In this document: one piece after another, positions 27,001 to 37,100 of the stretch
How positions within the stretch are numbered: position 1 is the first letter of the stretch
How the letters are laid out: every line of letters begins with the position of its first letter
DNA from: an uncultured Saprospiraceae bacterium
GTDB taxonomy: Bacteria; Bacteroidota; Bacteroidia; Chitinophagales; Saprospiraceae
Direction of reading: 5' to 3'
NCBI GenBank assembly: GCA_937924035.1
Contig: CALDTK010000087.1
Coordinates: 1 to 43,062 of the forward strand
Length of the DNA: 43,062 bases
Program-made: the position numbers and the translations under genes
Notes under the pieces: generated by a model
What the model saw: only the letters and a program-made list of their open reading frames with translations
Told to the model about the DNA's origin: nothing
Databases searched by the model: none

Positions 27001-30000
27001 TTATACATATGCTTGGTCTACAATAGATGGAGCGATCTTAGGTGACTCGGATCAATTGGACATCAGGATTTCAAGCAGTGGTACTTACAGGCTTACCGTC
27101 ACTGATACACTAACCAACTGCAGTGGGTTTGCCGAAGCCATAGTAATCGATGATTGCCCCGCATTTGTAAATGTGCTTACTCCTGATACAATCAACTGTT
27201 ATACTGGTCCGCGAATAAATTTAACCGCTCAGGGCAATCGAGGCCCAGGAACTTCTGTAGCTTGGCAGGCTCGCACTGGTCGAATCGTTCAAAATGGTGA
27301 CACATATTCACCAGAAATTCAAGGTGGGGGTTGGTACTTCGTAGAAGTAGAGCAACAGTTCACCGGAACAACTGCAATTGATAGTGTTTTTGTAGTAACA
27401 GATACTGTTGCTCCTATCGCAAGAATTGTAAGTGGCCTTACGCTTTCCTGCGGAGACGTGACTAGCTGCGCAGAATTAGACGCTTCGCCAAGTAGTGGCC
27501 TGCCAGATATGACATTGACTTGGACAAGTCTCGGAGGTCGTTTTTGTGGAGATACAATTGGAGAGATCGTTCGTGTGAATGCTGGTGGAATCTATGAGGT
27601 CACTGCTATAAATCCTCGGACAGGATGTATCGATCAGGCTTCTGTTATTGTTGATGTTGAGCCTGGGGTACCAGTTCCAGATGCGGGTCTTGATCGTATC
27701 CTTGCATGTGAGCAGGATAGTCTGGTGTTGACTGCTTCAGTTCCAAGCCAAGTGCTAAATCGACAATGGTGGTGGACTGACATTGCAGGCGTCATCGTGG
27801 GAGATACAGGGACAACCACCGTTACTATTGATACGGCAGGACTTTTCGCATTCGTGATAAGAGATTCAATCTCAGGTTGCACAGCAGCAGATACTGCTTT
27901 GGTTATACAGCAAGCTTGCGCTCCTAATGCTCGACCTGTTGCTAGCGGTAATCTTGATTGTTTGCAAGATTCAATTTTACTGTCGAGTCCTCCTCAAGCG
28001 GGTATGAGTTTCACTTGGATCGGAGTAGACGTGCCTTTTGGGCCAGCATTTGGGAATGCAGTTCAAGTTTGGGCTCCAGGAGAGTATCGGTTAGTGATTC
28101 AAGATAGTTTGTTTGGCTTGGTAGACACAGCTTTTGTGACTGTTGTACAAGATACTGCACATCCTTCTGCTGTAATTGCGCTTCCGCAAAACCTTACCTG
28201 TGAACGAGATACGGTGACTTTAGACGGAGGGAACTCTATAGGGGCGAACGGAGAAAGCCTTATGTATTCTTGGATTTCAACAGGAATAATTCCAAGTCCA
28301 AATACTTCAAGTTTACAGGTCCAAACTGCCGGTGTGCAACAACTAGAAGTTACCTCTAGTGTAAATGGTTGTAGAGATACGGCTCTAGTGCAAGTAACAA
28401 TCGATACGCTAGCTCCAATAGCAATCGCTACCGACGATGGACCCTTTGATTGTGTAACTAGCGTTGTTGTACTTGATGGCGGTCAATCAACAGGGCAGGG
28501 CGTGCTGGTGTATGCATGGTCTGGCTTAGAAGGTCAGCGCTTAGTAGTAGATGACTTGAGCTTGATTAGTGTAACAGAGCAAGGTCAGTATCAGTTAAGC
28601 ATTACGGATCAGCAGAACGGATGTACAGCATCGGATACGATAAGTCTTGAGTTACTAGATCGTTCGATTGTAAATGCGGGTGTAGATCAAACTATAGACT
28701 GTTTTAATTCTTCTGCTTCACTTACAGGGATAGTTAGCAGGCAAGGTTTAGCGACAAGATGGATAAGTGATGATCCTACCTGTATAGTGTCTCCTGATAG
28801 CTTGAACACTCAGGTAACTTGTCCAGGCGCCTACTATTTAAGCTGGACAGATTCGTCGGGGACATGCACATATTTCGATACTGTTTTAGTTCTTGAGCCT
28901 GTGTTGAATTTTCAACTCGCAATCAATGGTGACACAACGATCAATTGTCTTAATCCTGATCTCATTTTAGTTGGTACTAGTACTGATGCAACGGTTGATT
29001 TACGATGGGAAGGCGAGGGAGTTGACCTAGGGAATGACCGACAAGTTGGTGAACCTGGGCAGATAGTCTTGATTGGAACTGATTTGGCTGGGTGTTCAGA
29101 TACACTCTTGCAAGAAATCACCATCGATACATTACGACCAGTACTTTCAACGGCAGCAACAGATACGATTACTTGTGCTCGACCAATAGTAAGGTTGCGG
29201 GCAAGTAATTCAACGGGTAGAAATACTCTCAGTTATAGCTGGTTCTCGCCAGCAATTCCAGATACCTTAAGTGGCGCAATTGTCCGTACAAATCAGCCTG
29301 GGACTTATACTGTCCGCTCCATAGATACACTCAATGGATGTTGGAGTGAGTCTATCTCGGTAGTTGTTCGGGATACAGCATCTCCAATGTTGAGCTTATC
29401 GACACCTGCGGGTGCTGAGCTAGACTGCGATATCGTTTCAGTTCCTGTGGTAGCTTCGGTTAGCCCTGCGAATTCTGCTTTGACATGGAATGTTCCCGCT
29501 GGCCAGCCGATCAACCTTGGTGCCTCTTCACAAGATGCTATAGTTGGGGGGATTTATCAGGTTACGGCTAATCATCCTATCACGGGCTGTCCAACATCGT
29601 CTTTAATCGTGATTAATGATAATAGTGCCCCTTTAGGTTCGTATTCGCTTAGCTTATCAGGCGACTTAGGGTGTAATGTCGACAGTGTAGCCTTACAAGT
29701 TGCACTTCCGCCAAACGTTGAGGCTGTTTGGACAGATGTGACGGGAGTGCCTTTGCAGAGTACTTGGGTATCAAGTCCAGGAGTCTATGCAATCGCGTTT
29801 TTAGATACCATAACAGGTTGTCGCAGTTTCGATTCAATTAGGGTAGAGGAGTACGTTTCTCCTTATTCGGTATCGATTAGTGGATCAGATACGCTTGATT
29901 GTGAAACTGCTGAGCTCCTACTCACCGCTGTAACTAGCGGTGCAACTCCTTCAGGGTTAGAATACTTATGGGTTTCCCCGAGGGGCGATACAGTACAAAG

Positions 30001-30883
30001 AAGCAGTCGTTCTAGCTATCGAGTCGGTTTGGGAGGATTGTGGACAGTGGTTGTAGTTGATCCTTCTGCGGGATGTGAGCAGATCGCAGACGTAATGATT
30101 GAAGTCTCCGGAGACGCTATCCAAGAGGTGGTGATTGAAACTATGGACGCAAGCTGTCCAGGAGACCGAGATGGTCTCATTGAGGTGTTAGCTGTTGTTG
30201 GAGGGGCAGGGCCTTTTACTTTCAAATTGGACGAAGGAGAGATTCAGACTGTAGGTCAGTTTGGGCTTCTTGAAGGTGGTAGGTATGAGCTGCTTGTCGC
30301 AGATGATAACGGTTGTACATCTACGCTAGAAGTAATTCTCAATCAGTCTGCTCCAAAAGAGGTGTTGCTTCCAACTCGTACAGAAGCCTTCTTAGGTGAG
30401 GAGTTGTGTTTGGAATATGAAATTGTTGGAGGAGGGTCTCCAGATTCTATTCGGTGGAGTCCTTCTAGTCTACTTTCCTGTGATACTTGTGCTAGTCCAT
30501 GTCTTACTGCACTTTCTGATAACGATTTTACGGTTCAGATCTGGTTTGGAGGTTGCTTAGTTGAAGCCAGCACGCGTGTTGAAGTAAAGGACGGTGCGAA
30601 TGCAGTTTGGCCATCTGCGTTTTCTCCAAATGGAGATTCTAATAACGATACGTGGTGGGTTTTGCCGAAAGGTGGAAGGTTAGGATACTGCAGAATTTAT
30701 GACCGCTGGGGCAGTATTGTGTTCGAAAGTCAGAGCAATGACGGACTAGTTTTAAACACCTTATGGGATGGAACGCAAGGAGGCAAGCCACTCAATCCTG
30801 CGGTATTTGTAGTTGAAGTAGCAGGAGAAAACGCTTTAGGTGAGCCGTTTATAGTTTATGGAGATGTAAGGCTCATCAAATAA
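24011..30883 (+). CDS. Giant secreted protein: P-domain-like N-terminus, about 19 Ig/PKD-like repeats, T9SS type B C-terminal domain
   Basis: A 2290-residue protein. The signal peptide (core AMVVAIVCATGAFAQ) is cleaved near residue 29. Residues about 42-195 resemble the proprotein-convertase P domain (jelly roll): CGVNLEFTHDYIENLSLTLT, a central W, and NGQWCLRVVS near the end. Residues about 325-472 are three short 'D..ICEGET...G..Y' repeats. Residues about 475-2032 are about 19 repeats of roughly 80 residues, most with 'DTLTC..DSV.L.A' at the start and a 'GC.D.A.V.V' ending. A SprB-type repeat (about 2040-2105), a CDTC linker and a type B sorting domain from residue 2199 (FSPNGDSNND, RIYDRWGSIVF) follow. 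It lacks the super-repeat of its neighbours. No protease domain accompanies the P domain, so binding or adhesion is the likely role. ATG 24011 is preferred. Confidence 0.88.
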   Translation: MNAPHIFRYVHQWCAMVVAIVCATGAFAQPCVCVDCPQPIPTVSDFQVCIDMNGLTNPTLGANGQAVCGVNLEFTHDYIENLSLTLTSPAGQQVQLLGPGLSGASTIATPGARWNVDLLDCTAAVSPYPGTGPQFSGSNTTWQVFGNYSGSYYPYIGCLSDFDMGPANGQWCLRVVSTAIITNNDRLVNFSVDFCDDTGEGCCYAETPFSPSFGLDTTLCQGDTALRDFVDFTPQSARDYLNRLVVSRNDTILEYAVDTFDLQGALPGTYDVCGISYWLGNSAALPPAGTPLSVLTNALTTGVLCGEQSVSCLRYVVLPAVSSVVIDTAICEGETLIVDGVPYSSSDSLIINLTSGGGCDSLIDLRLRVLVADTSMLRDSICEGDTFRIDGVDLTTGGDYNFAFTNQFGCDSLVELELIEFPRYETSKDTAFCAGGGVLLGGVLVSSPGAFRQNLQTINGCDSIINWNLTELNPTAEIRYTDSVLTCARTSIPLLGITPPVPSGTILTTSWQGPNSSTASTSNWQATTPGWYYLEQTLSFGGSSCTAIDSVFIDQDSAIAGVVLPDTLSLTCLVDTLHLSPQTSGGVPYIFQWDLPTGTSQDSAQVATTSGSYRVIVERTDNACRDTAFVVVVENRRIPGIAFSTPDTLTCTRDSVRLDASASLAPNIQVEWRSSGNMLIPSQNGVAITTLIGDYSLLVRDTINGCLDSALVQVVNDTSGLQLQLSVSDTLTCVRDSVTLTAIPNEPISSLFWISPAGDTISSATSVNVGAAGVYESIAISALTGCRVQEIIEVVQDTLRPTAIIQQPDTLRCFPPLVVLDASSSMGDNPISFLWEFTSTQVITGTATPRLSTAGGGIYEVIVTDDITGCADTTSVEVIEDRDPPSVDAGPGGQITCSASTVSLGDPGASTNGLKYRWTTMSGNIIGFPDGIVATASLEGEYVLTVSDSLTGCIARDTAIVTRDQDVPIVSIPDTNLIRCNQQFINLSGSGSSIGTDYTYAWSTIDGAILGDSDQLDIRISSSGTYRLTVTDTLTNCSGFAEAIVIDDCPAFVNVLTPDTINCYTGPRINLTAQGNRGPGTSVAWQARTGRIVQNGDTYSPEIQGGGWYFVEVEQQFTGTTAIDSVFVVTDTVAPIARIVSGLTLSCGDVTSCAELDASPSSGLPDMTLTWTSLGGRFCGDTIGEIVRVNAGGIYEVTAINPRTGCIDQASVIVDVEPGVPVPDAGLDRILACEQDSLVLTASVPSQVLNRQWWWTDIAGVIVGDTGTTTVTIDTAGLFAFVIRDSISGCTAADTALVIQQACAPNARPVASGNLDCLQDSILLSSPPQAGMSFTWIGVDVPFGPAFGNAVQVWAPGEYRLVIQDSLFGLVDTAFVTVVQDTAHPSAVIALPQNLTCERDTVTLDGGNSIGANGESLMYSWISTGIIPSPNTSSLQVQTAGVQQLEVTSSVNGCRDTALVQVTIDTLAPIAIATDDGPFDCVTSVVVLDGGQSTGQGVLVYAWSGLEGQRLVVDDLSLISVTEQGQYQLSITDQQNGCTASDTISLELLDRSIVNAGVDQTIDCFNSSASLTGIVSRQGLATRWISDDPTCIVSPDSLNTQVTCPGAYYLSWTDSSGTCTYFDTVLVLEPVLNFQLAINGDTTINCLNPDLILVGTSTDATVDLRWEGEGVDLGNDRQVGEPGQIVLIGTDLAGCSDTLLQEITIDTLRPVLSTAATDTITCARPIVRLRASNSTGRNTLSYSWFSPAIPDTLSGAIVRTNQPGTYTVRSIDTLNGCWSESISVVVRDTASPMLSLSTPAGAELDCDIVSVPVVASVSPANSALTWNVPAGQPINLGASSQDAIVGGIYQVTANHPITGCPTSSLIVINDNSAPLGSYSLSLSGDLGCNVDSVALQVALPPNVEAVWTDVTGVPLQSTWVSSPGVYAIAFLDTITGCRSFDSIRVEEYVSPYSVSISGSDTLDCETAELLLTAVTSGATPSGLEYLWVSPRGDTVQRSSRSSYRVGLGGLWTVVVVDPSAGCEQIADVMIEVSGDAIQEVVIETMDASCPGDRDGLIEVLAVVGGAGPFTFKLDEGEIQTVGQFGLLEGGRYELLVADDNGCTSTLEVILNQSAPKEVLLPTRTEAFLGEELCLEYEIVGGGSPDSIRWSPSSLLSCDTCASPCLTALSDNDFTVQIWFGGCLVEASTRVEVKDGANAVWPSAFSPNGDSNNDTWWVLPKGGRLGYCRIYDRWGSIVFESQSNDGLVLNTLWDGTQGGKPLNPAVFVVEVAGENALGEPFIVYGDVRLIK
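25436..30112 (+). repeat. Array of about 19 Ig/PKD-like repeats, roughly 80 residues each
   Basis: Divided by eye using the first cysteine (TLTC, TITC, LDC and similar) and the late GC. Most repeats carry this cysteine pair, suggesting one disulfide each. Copies are strongly diverged in sequence, unlike the recent duplicates in the neighbouring giants. The exact count could change by one or two with a profile search. Confidence 0.75.
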
Positions 30884-30958
30884 TCTATTGCAAAAAGACC
30901 TATATATCCACAGAAAAGTCAATATTTCTCTACCGAAAAGCGGTGATAGCTTCACGTA

Positions 30959-30989
30959 TTGCTGAAATACCAAAATATAGCTAACTTCG
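30959..30989 (+). promoter_or_regulatory. Candidate promoter for the 31101 giant
   Basis: TTG at 30959-30961, a 20-base spacer, then TAACTTCG at 30982-30989, one mismatch from TAnnTTTG. The start codon is about 110 bases further on. The rest of 30884-31100 shows no convincing terminator or RNA gene. Confidence 0.35.
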
Positions 30990-31100
30990 GCGGACTTTAA
31001 TGCGTTACAACCATTAAACGAAAACAATCTCGGTTTTTTAACCCCTGATCAGCTAAATCGATGGCTGCAGGATTTCAGCGTGCTCGACCAATTCTACCAT

Positions 31101-34100
31101 ATGCACCAATTTTTACGCTTCACACTAGTTCTCATTACTTTTCTTTCCTTCTTTCGAGTTGGCACGGCGCAAACGGTTGATACCATTTTTGGCTGCGATG
31201 AGATTCCAAATACTCCACTTGCAGGTGCCGCTTGTACCATCTGTAATTTTGACATCCTTTACGGAACCACTTTTCCGTTTACACCAAGTCCTGACGCAGG
31301 TTGGTGTGGTTCGATTGAGAACGACCAATACATTGGTTTCGTAGCAGGTCCAACAGGATCTGTTGTCTTTCAAATTGAAACTTTCGGTTGTGTAACTGGA
31401 AATGGTGTACAAGTAGGTATTTACGATGCTAATAACTCTCTTGTAGGAGATTGCTTCAATCAGGTTTTCCCTGGCACACCTCAGATATTTACTGCGGGTG
31501 GACTCAATCCAGGAGAAGTCTACTACATGAGAATTGATGGATTTGCTGGTGATGGTTGTGAATTCCTTATCCAGGTAATCAGCGGTTTGATCACAGCAGG
31601 CCCTGATGCTCCGGGGCCAATCATGGGGCCACCAGATGTATGCTGGGACGAATCATATCCATACTTCATTAATCCGGTACCGAATGCTACAGCCTACTAT
31701 TGGAGATTAACTCCTGGATTTTGGACAGCAGGTGCGGTGATTGATCCGTCAGAAGCTTCTAACCCATTGACTGGTACTACTTCTACGGGTATTAGTGTAG
31801 AGATTCCGCCAATGAATATGGCGATGCCTGCTGGTACATGCGACATCATTAGGTTAGATGTGTTCCCATTGAATCCATGTTTCATTTCTGAAGATTCTTC
31901 TTCATACGACATCCAAGTCTGTAGACCTACTCAAGATACTACCTATGCAGACCTTTGCCTAGGTCAAGAATATGAGTTTCCTCCAGGATCTGGAGAATTC
32001 TATGATACTCCTTTTGTATTTGAAACAATAGACGTTGGCCCTGGACCAACAGGTTGTGATTCTTTCCATGTTTTATTCCTTGACATTGTTCCAGGTGCTA
32101 TCAATCCAGTTACTGAGAATGTTGTTCTATGTGAGGGTGAGGTTGCTGACCTATGTGGTTTTCCAGATCCAGCAATTACTGCAGGACCGGCTTTTTGTGA
32201 ATTTCCCGGGGCAGCCGCAAACGGGTGCGACAGTTTAGTTTACTATTGGGTGGTCTTCCTTGACCCTGAAGCTCACATTGAACCTGAATCAGGTTCAATT
32301 TCTTGTACAAATACTGAAGAAACCTTATGGGCTGTCACTAGAACGGGCTCCATACCTCCGAGTACGGCTGGAGACACGGTTAGTTATGTCTGGACGAATT
32401 CCGCAATGGATGTAATAGGCACAGATGAGAGTGTTGATGTAACTGAACCTGGTACCTATACGCTAACAGTCAACATGACGAGTGATTTGGATCCTTCTGT
32501 AGTTTGTTCTGAGTCCGTTGATATAACCATTGCTGATGCTCGGACCGCACCTAACCCACCAGCACTCAACGGCTTATCGCCAGTTTGTTCAAACAACGTT
32601 CCTCAGGATTACACCGCTTCAGGGGCTATGGGTAGTGACCAATATTTATGGTCAGTTACTCCTGCAGCTGGAATTACCTTTTCAACCGCTACTGATGTAT
32701 TAACAGTAACCGATTGGGGAACTGAGTCAAGCGCGATCATTTGTGTGAGTACTTTTAATTCGTGCGATACTTCTGCGGCAACATGTCTACCAATTACCAT
32801 CCTTCCCTTGCCTACAGCTGCAACGTTGCCGGCTTTGGATACTTTGTGTGAAGGAGATGATGCAACTTATCCTATTGGTGGATACGATAGCGACTTAACT
32901 TATACAATCTCTAGCAACCCTTCTGGTTCATCAGCTACTGTAAACGGTAGTGATATTGACTTCACAATGGGATCAGCTTCTGGTCAGCTATGTCTTGAAG
33001 TAAGCAATCAATGTGAGACGTTGGATCCAGTTTGTATGGATATTACGCTGCGATTACCACCGGTAGCTGTAGCACCTACGGGCCCAACGGCAGTTTGTAT
33101 CGGGGATACTGCTGATTATGTTCTGTATACGACTCTGCCTACAGGAACTACTGCGAGTGTAGTGGTTACAGGAGGAACGATATTGAGTCAATCTGGGAAT
33201 ATGGCTACTGTAGAGTGGACTGCTCCAGGGACTGGCGATGTTTGTGTGACTTACACAAACGTCTGTGGGTCTGATGAAGCTTGTCTTGATGTAGATGTAT
33301 CAACCGCAGGTGATGCAGTGATGTCTGGAGGTGGAGATTACTGTGAAGGCAACAATGATGTTGAGATCAGAATTGATTTCACTGGCGCTGGACCTTTTGA
33401 CTATTCATATCTCTCAGGGACAACCACAATAACAGGGACATCTAATACTTCTCCTGTAGTAATTAGCGCACCAGCTCCTGGTACGTATCTTTTAACCAGC
33501 TTTTCGGTAGGAGCATGTGCAGGTACAGTGAGTGGTTCAGCCGTGGTTACTGAAAATCCAACTCCTGAAGCAACGATCTCTGGTGGCGGTGATATATGTC
33601 CTGGAGAGGATGCAACGCTAACCATAGACTTTGAAGGAACGGGACCTTGGACGTATGAAATAGCCCTTAATGCTTCTGGCCTAGGTACTGTTACAACATC
33701 CGATGACCCAACAACTACGACCGTAAGTGCACCTGGTACCTATACTTTATTATCCGTTGAAAGTGGTGCTGGTTGTGTAGGAACTGTTAGTGGCAGTGCA
33801 GTAGTTACTGAATTGGAGTCTCCTGTTGCGGGAACGGTAGATTTTGACTGTGCTCTTGATGGCTTGACATATACGATTTCCTTCCCGATTTCTGGAGGAG
33901 ACGCTGCTACATACAATGTTGCTCCGGCTGGATCAGGAACGATTTCAGGAGGAGTCTTTACAAGTAACTCAATTGCGAGTGGGGATACCTACACCTTCAC
34001 TGTCAGTGATGGAAATAATTGCGACACCGATGTAGTAACAGGATCACAAACTTGTCCTTGTCTGACTGATATTGGAGTATTAGATAATACAGCGATCGAT

Positions 34101-37100
34101 ATTTGTGATGATGGATCGGCTACAGATTTTAGTGGAGCTTACGACGATACAAATGAGTTCCAAGATCCTAACGATACAAGAGTCTACACGCTTCATACAG
34201 GAGCGGGCACTACGATAACAGGAGCAATTTCAACGAATAGTACAGGTTCTTTCGCTTTTGATCCTGGAACCATGAGTTATGGAACTACTTACTATGTGAG
34301 TGTAGTTGTAGGAGACGATGATGGCGCTGGAGGTGTTGATTTAACAAACGCTTGTACGCTCGTCGCCCAAGGAATTCCAGTGACGTGGTACGTTATCCCA
34401 GAGGCAACGCTCTCAGGTGGTGGCGATGTTTGTATAGGTGCGGATTCGACTGTTGTAGTAGACTTCACAGGAGTCGGACCATTCACAATTAGTTACTCAG
34501 TAGGGACAGATGTCTTCACACAGACCACATCAGACAATCCTTACGTCATTAACCTTACTAACCTTCAGGCCGATGTAACCGTCACGCTTAACTCTGTGAC
34601 TACAGCAAATTGCCCAGGATCAGCTTCAGGAACAGCATCTTTTGTTGTCCATGATGAAGTTCAAATTATAGCTGATGCGGTATGTAATAACACTTCAACC
34701 GAGTTTACTGTAACGATAACTATTTCAGGAGGCGATCCATCTACATATGCTGTTGTTCCAAATACTGGAACACTAGTCGGCAATGTATTTACGTCTAATC
34801 CAATTCCTGCAGGAAGTGGATATAGCTTCTCAGTAAGTGATCAATGGAGCTGTAACACGGCTGTAGCAGCTGAGCCTGTTGTGATTTGTAATTGTATTTC
34901 TGACGCAGGAACAATGGATGGCACTCAAATCACAGTTTGTGGACCAGTCGACATAGATGTTGTAATGCCACTGGATACCATGATGGATGCAGATGACGCA
35001 ATCAACTTTGTGTTGCACGATGGAACAGGAAATTCAATCGGAGCTAACCTGATTACGCAGCAAGCTGGAACGACGTTTAGTTTCGTTCCTGGCTCAACGC
35101 AGTATGGAGTTGTTTACTACATCAGTTCAATCATGGGTAACGCTCCTGGTGGAATTGTAGATCTGACTGATCCTTGTCTTGATGTCTCTGTTGGTACTCC
35201 AGTCCGCTGGTTAGAAGAGCCAGAGGCTACCTTGTCTGGAGGTGGAGATTACTGTGTGGGTGATCAAATTGATCTCACTTTCGATGTTACCTCAGCCGGG
35301 CCTGTTGTTGTAGAGTATTCTGATGGAGTTAATCCTCCTTACTCTGTTAACCTGAGTCCTGGTACTTCGACAGTTCCTGCGCCATTAGGCACTTCAGCAA
35401 CCTACACGATTGTTAGTGTAACAGAAGGACCTTGTACTGGAGCTGTAAATGGAAATGCAGTAGTTGTGGTTCATGATGCTCCTGTAGTTGGAGTTTCAAG
35501 GATGATTACATTCAATTCAACATTCACTCAGTATCAAGTCACTTTTACGATTTCGCTTGGTGATACAGCAACCTATACCGTCGATGGCAATCCACTTAAT
35601 GGCGCAACCACCTTCACGAGCGCTTGGATCAACTGTGGTACAGACTATACATTTGTAATTGATGATCAGTGGGGTTGTGACCCTACTACGATTAGTGCAC
35701 CAGTGAACTGCGATTGTCAAACGGTGGTTGGCTCACTTGCAGGTGATCTATCTACTTGCGATCTAAGTGATGTCACATCACCTGTTTATGACTCAACGAA
35801 TGAGAATTTAGATGGAGACGATGCAGTAGAGTACATACTCTACCTCACAGACTTTAATACTCCAATCCAGAGAGGAGCTTCTCCAAACTTCGCGTTTGAT
35901 CCTGGGACAATGACCACTGGCACGATTTATTCGATTGTGGCTGTAGCAGGTAATGCAACGGGTGGAGTTGTAGATTTATCTGACCCTTGTTTGTCTGTAA
36001 GCGCACCAGTTACTGCTGCTTGGTATGATGAACCAAGTGTTTCAGCAACAGCTCCAACTTCTGTTTGTGCGAATCAAGATTGGGTTGTAACAATTAACGT
36101 TACAGGAACACCCGATCCTAAAACGGTTTACTACACGTACAATTCAGTACAAGATTCATTGACAGGTGTTGTTCCTGGAACTGCGTCTACACTTACGTTC
36201 CCTGTCACAGCCAATGCTAGTATTACAATAACCGGTGTTGCTGATGGAGATTGTGCGGGCACAGCTAACATCACTTTAGATGTTAACGTGGCTGCTGAGC
36301 TCTTCGTCAATTTGATTGATGACGATAATTGTAATGCAACTGGTACAGAATATTTCGTGACGTTTGAAATAACAGGAGGTGATCCTGCAAGCTATGTGGT
36401 AACTCCTGCAGGTAGTGGTACTATCGTTGGTAACATCTTCACTTCTAATCCAATTGCTAGTGGTACCGCCTACGACTACAATGTCTCAGATGCAAGCAAC
36501 TGTTTCACTGTGCCTGTAAATGGTAACCGTCGATGTGATTGTACAACTGATGCTGGTCAAATGACTTCAACAGCAATGTTGACTGTATGTGAAGGTCAGA
36601 ATCTATCCGCCGGGTTTAATCTAGGAAGTGAGATTCTTGATGGAAATGATCAGTTGTTATTTGCTCTAAGAACTTCAGGAGATAGGCTAGATTATACGGA
36701 TGATTTACTAGCGTTGAATTCAACGCCTGTATTCCCATTTGATCCAACTTACATGAATGCTGGTGATACACTTTACATCAGTCCTGTTGCTGGAGACGCG
36801 ACAGGAGCGACGATCGATACAAATGATCCTTGCCTCTCAATAGGATTTGCTACACCTGTCTATATCGAGTTTATTCCGACCGGTGAGCTTACTGGAGATA
36901 CAATCATTTGTGAAGGAGGTACAGCTGACATTACCTTAGTCTTAACGGGTACTGGGCCATTTGATGTAACTATTACCCAAGGTGATACTGGTGCCGACAC
37001 CACTTTAACCGGTGTTAACGACGGTTACATTTATCAAGTGGATCCAGCAACAGGAATTGTGTATGTAATGAATAATATCACTATGTCTGCAAGTCCAAAT

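Noticed and set aside
31080-31100. Upstream GTG start adding seven residues to the 31101 giant
   Set aside because: The added residues (VLDQFYH) precede an ideal signal peptide that begins at the ATG 31101.
31055-31110. Minus-strand stretch resembling the D-arm of tRNA-Leu (GGTAGAATTGGTCGAGCACGC)
   Set aside because: No acceptor stem, no proper anticodon arm and no GTTCGAATCC-type T-loop follow at the right distance; it also overlaps the signal peptide codons of the 31101 gene.
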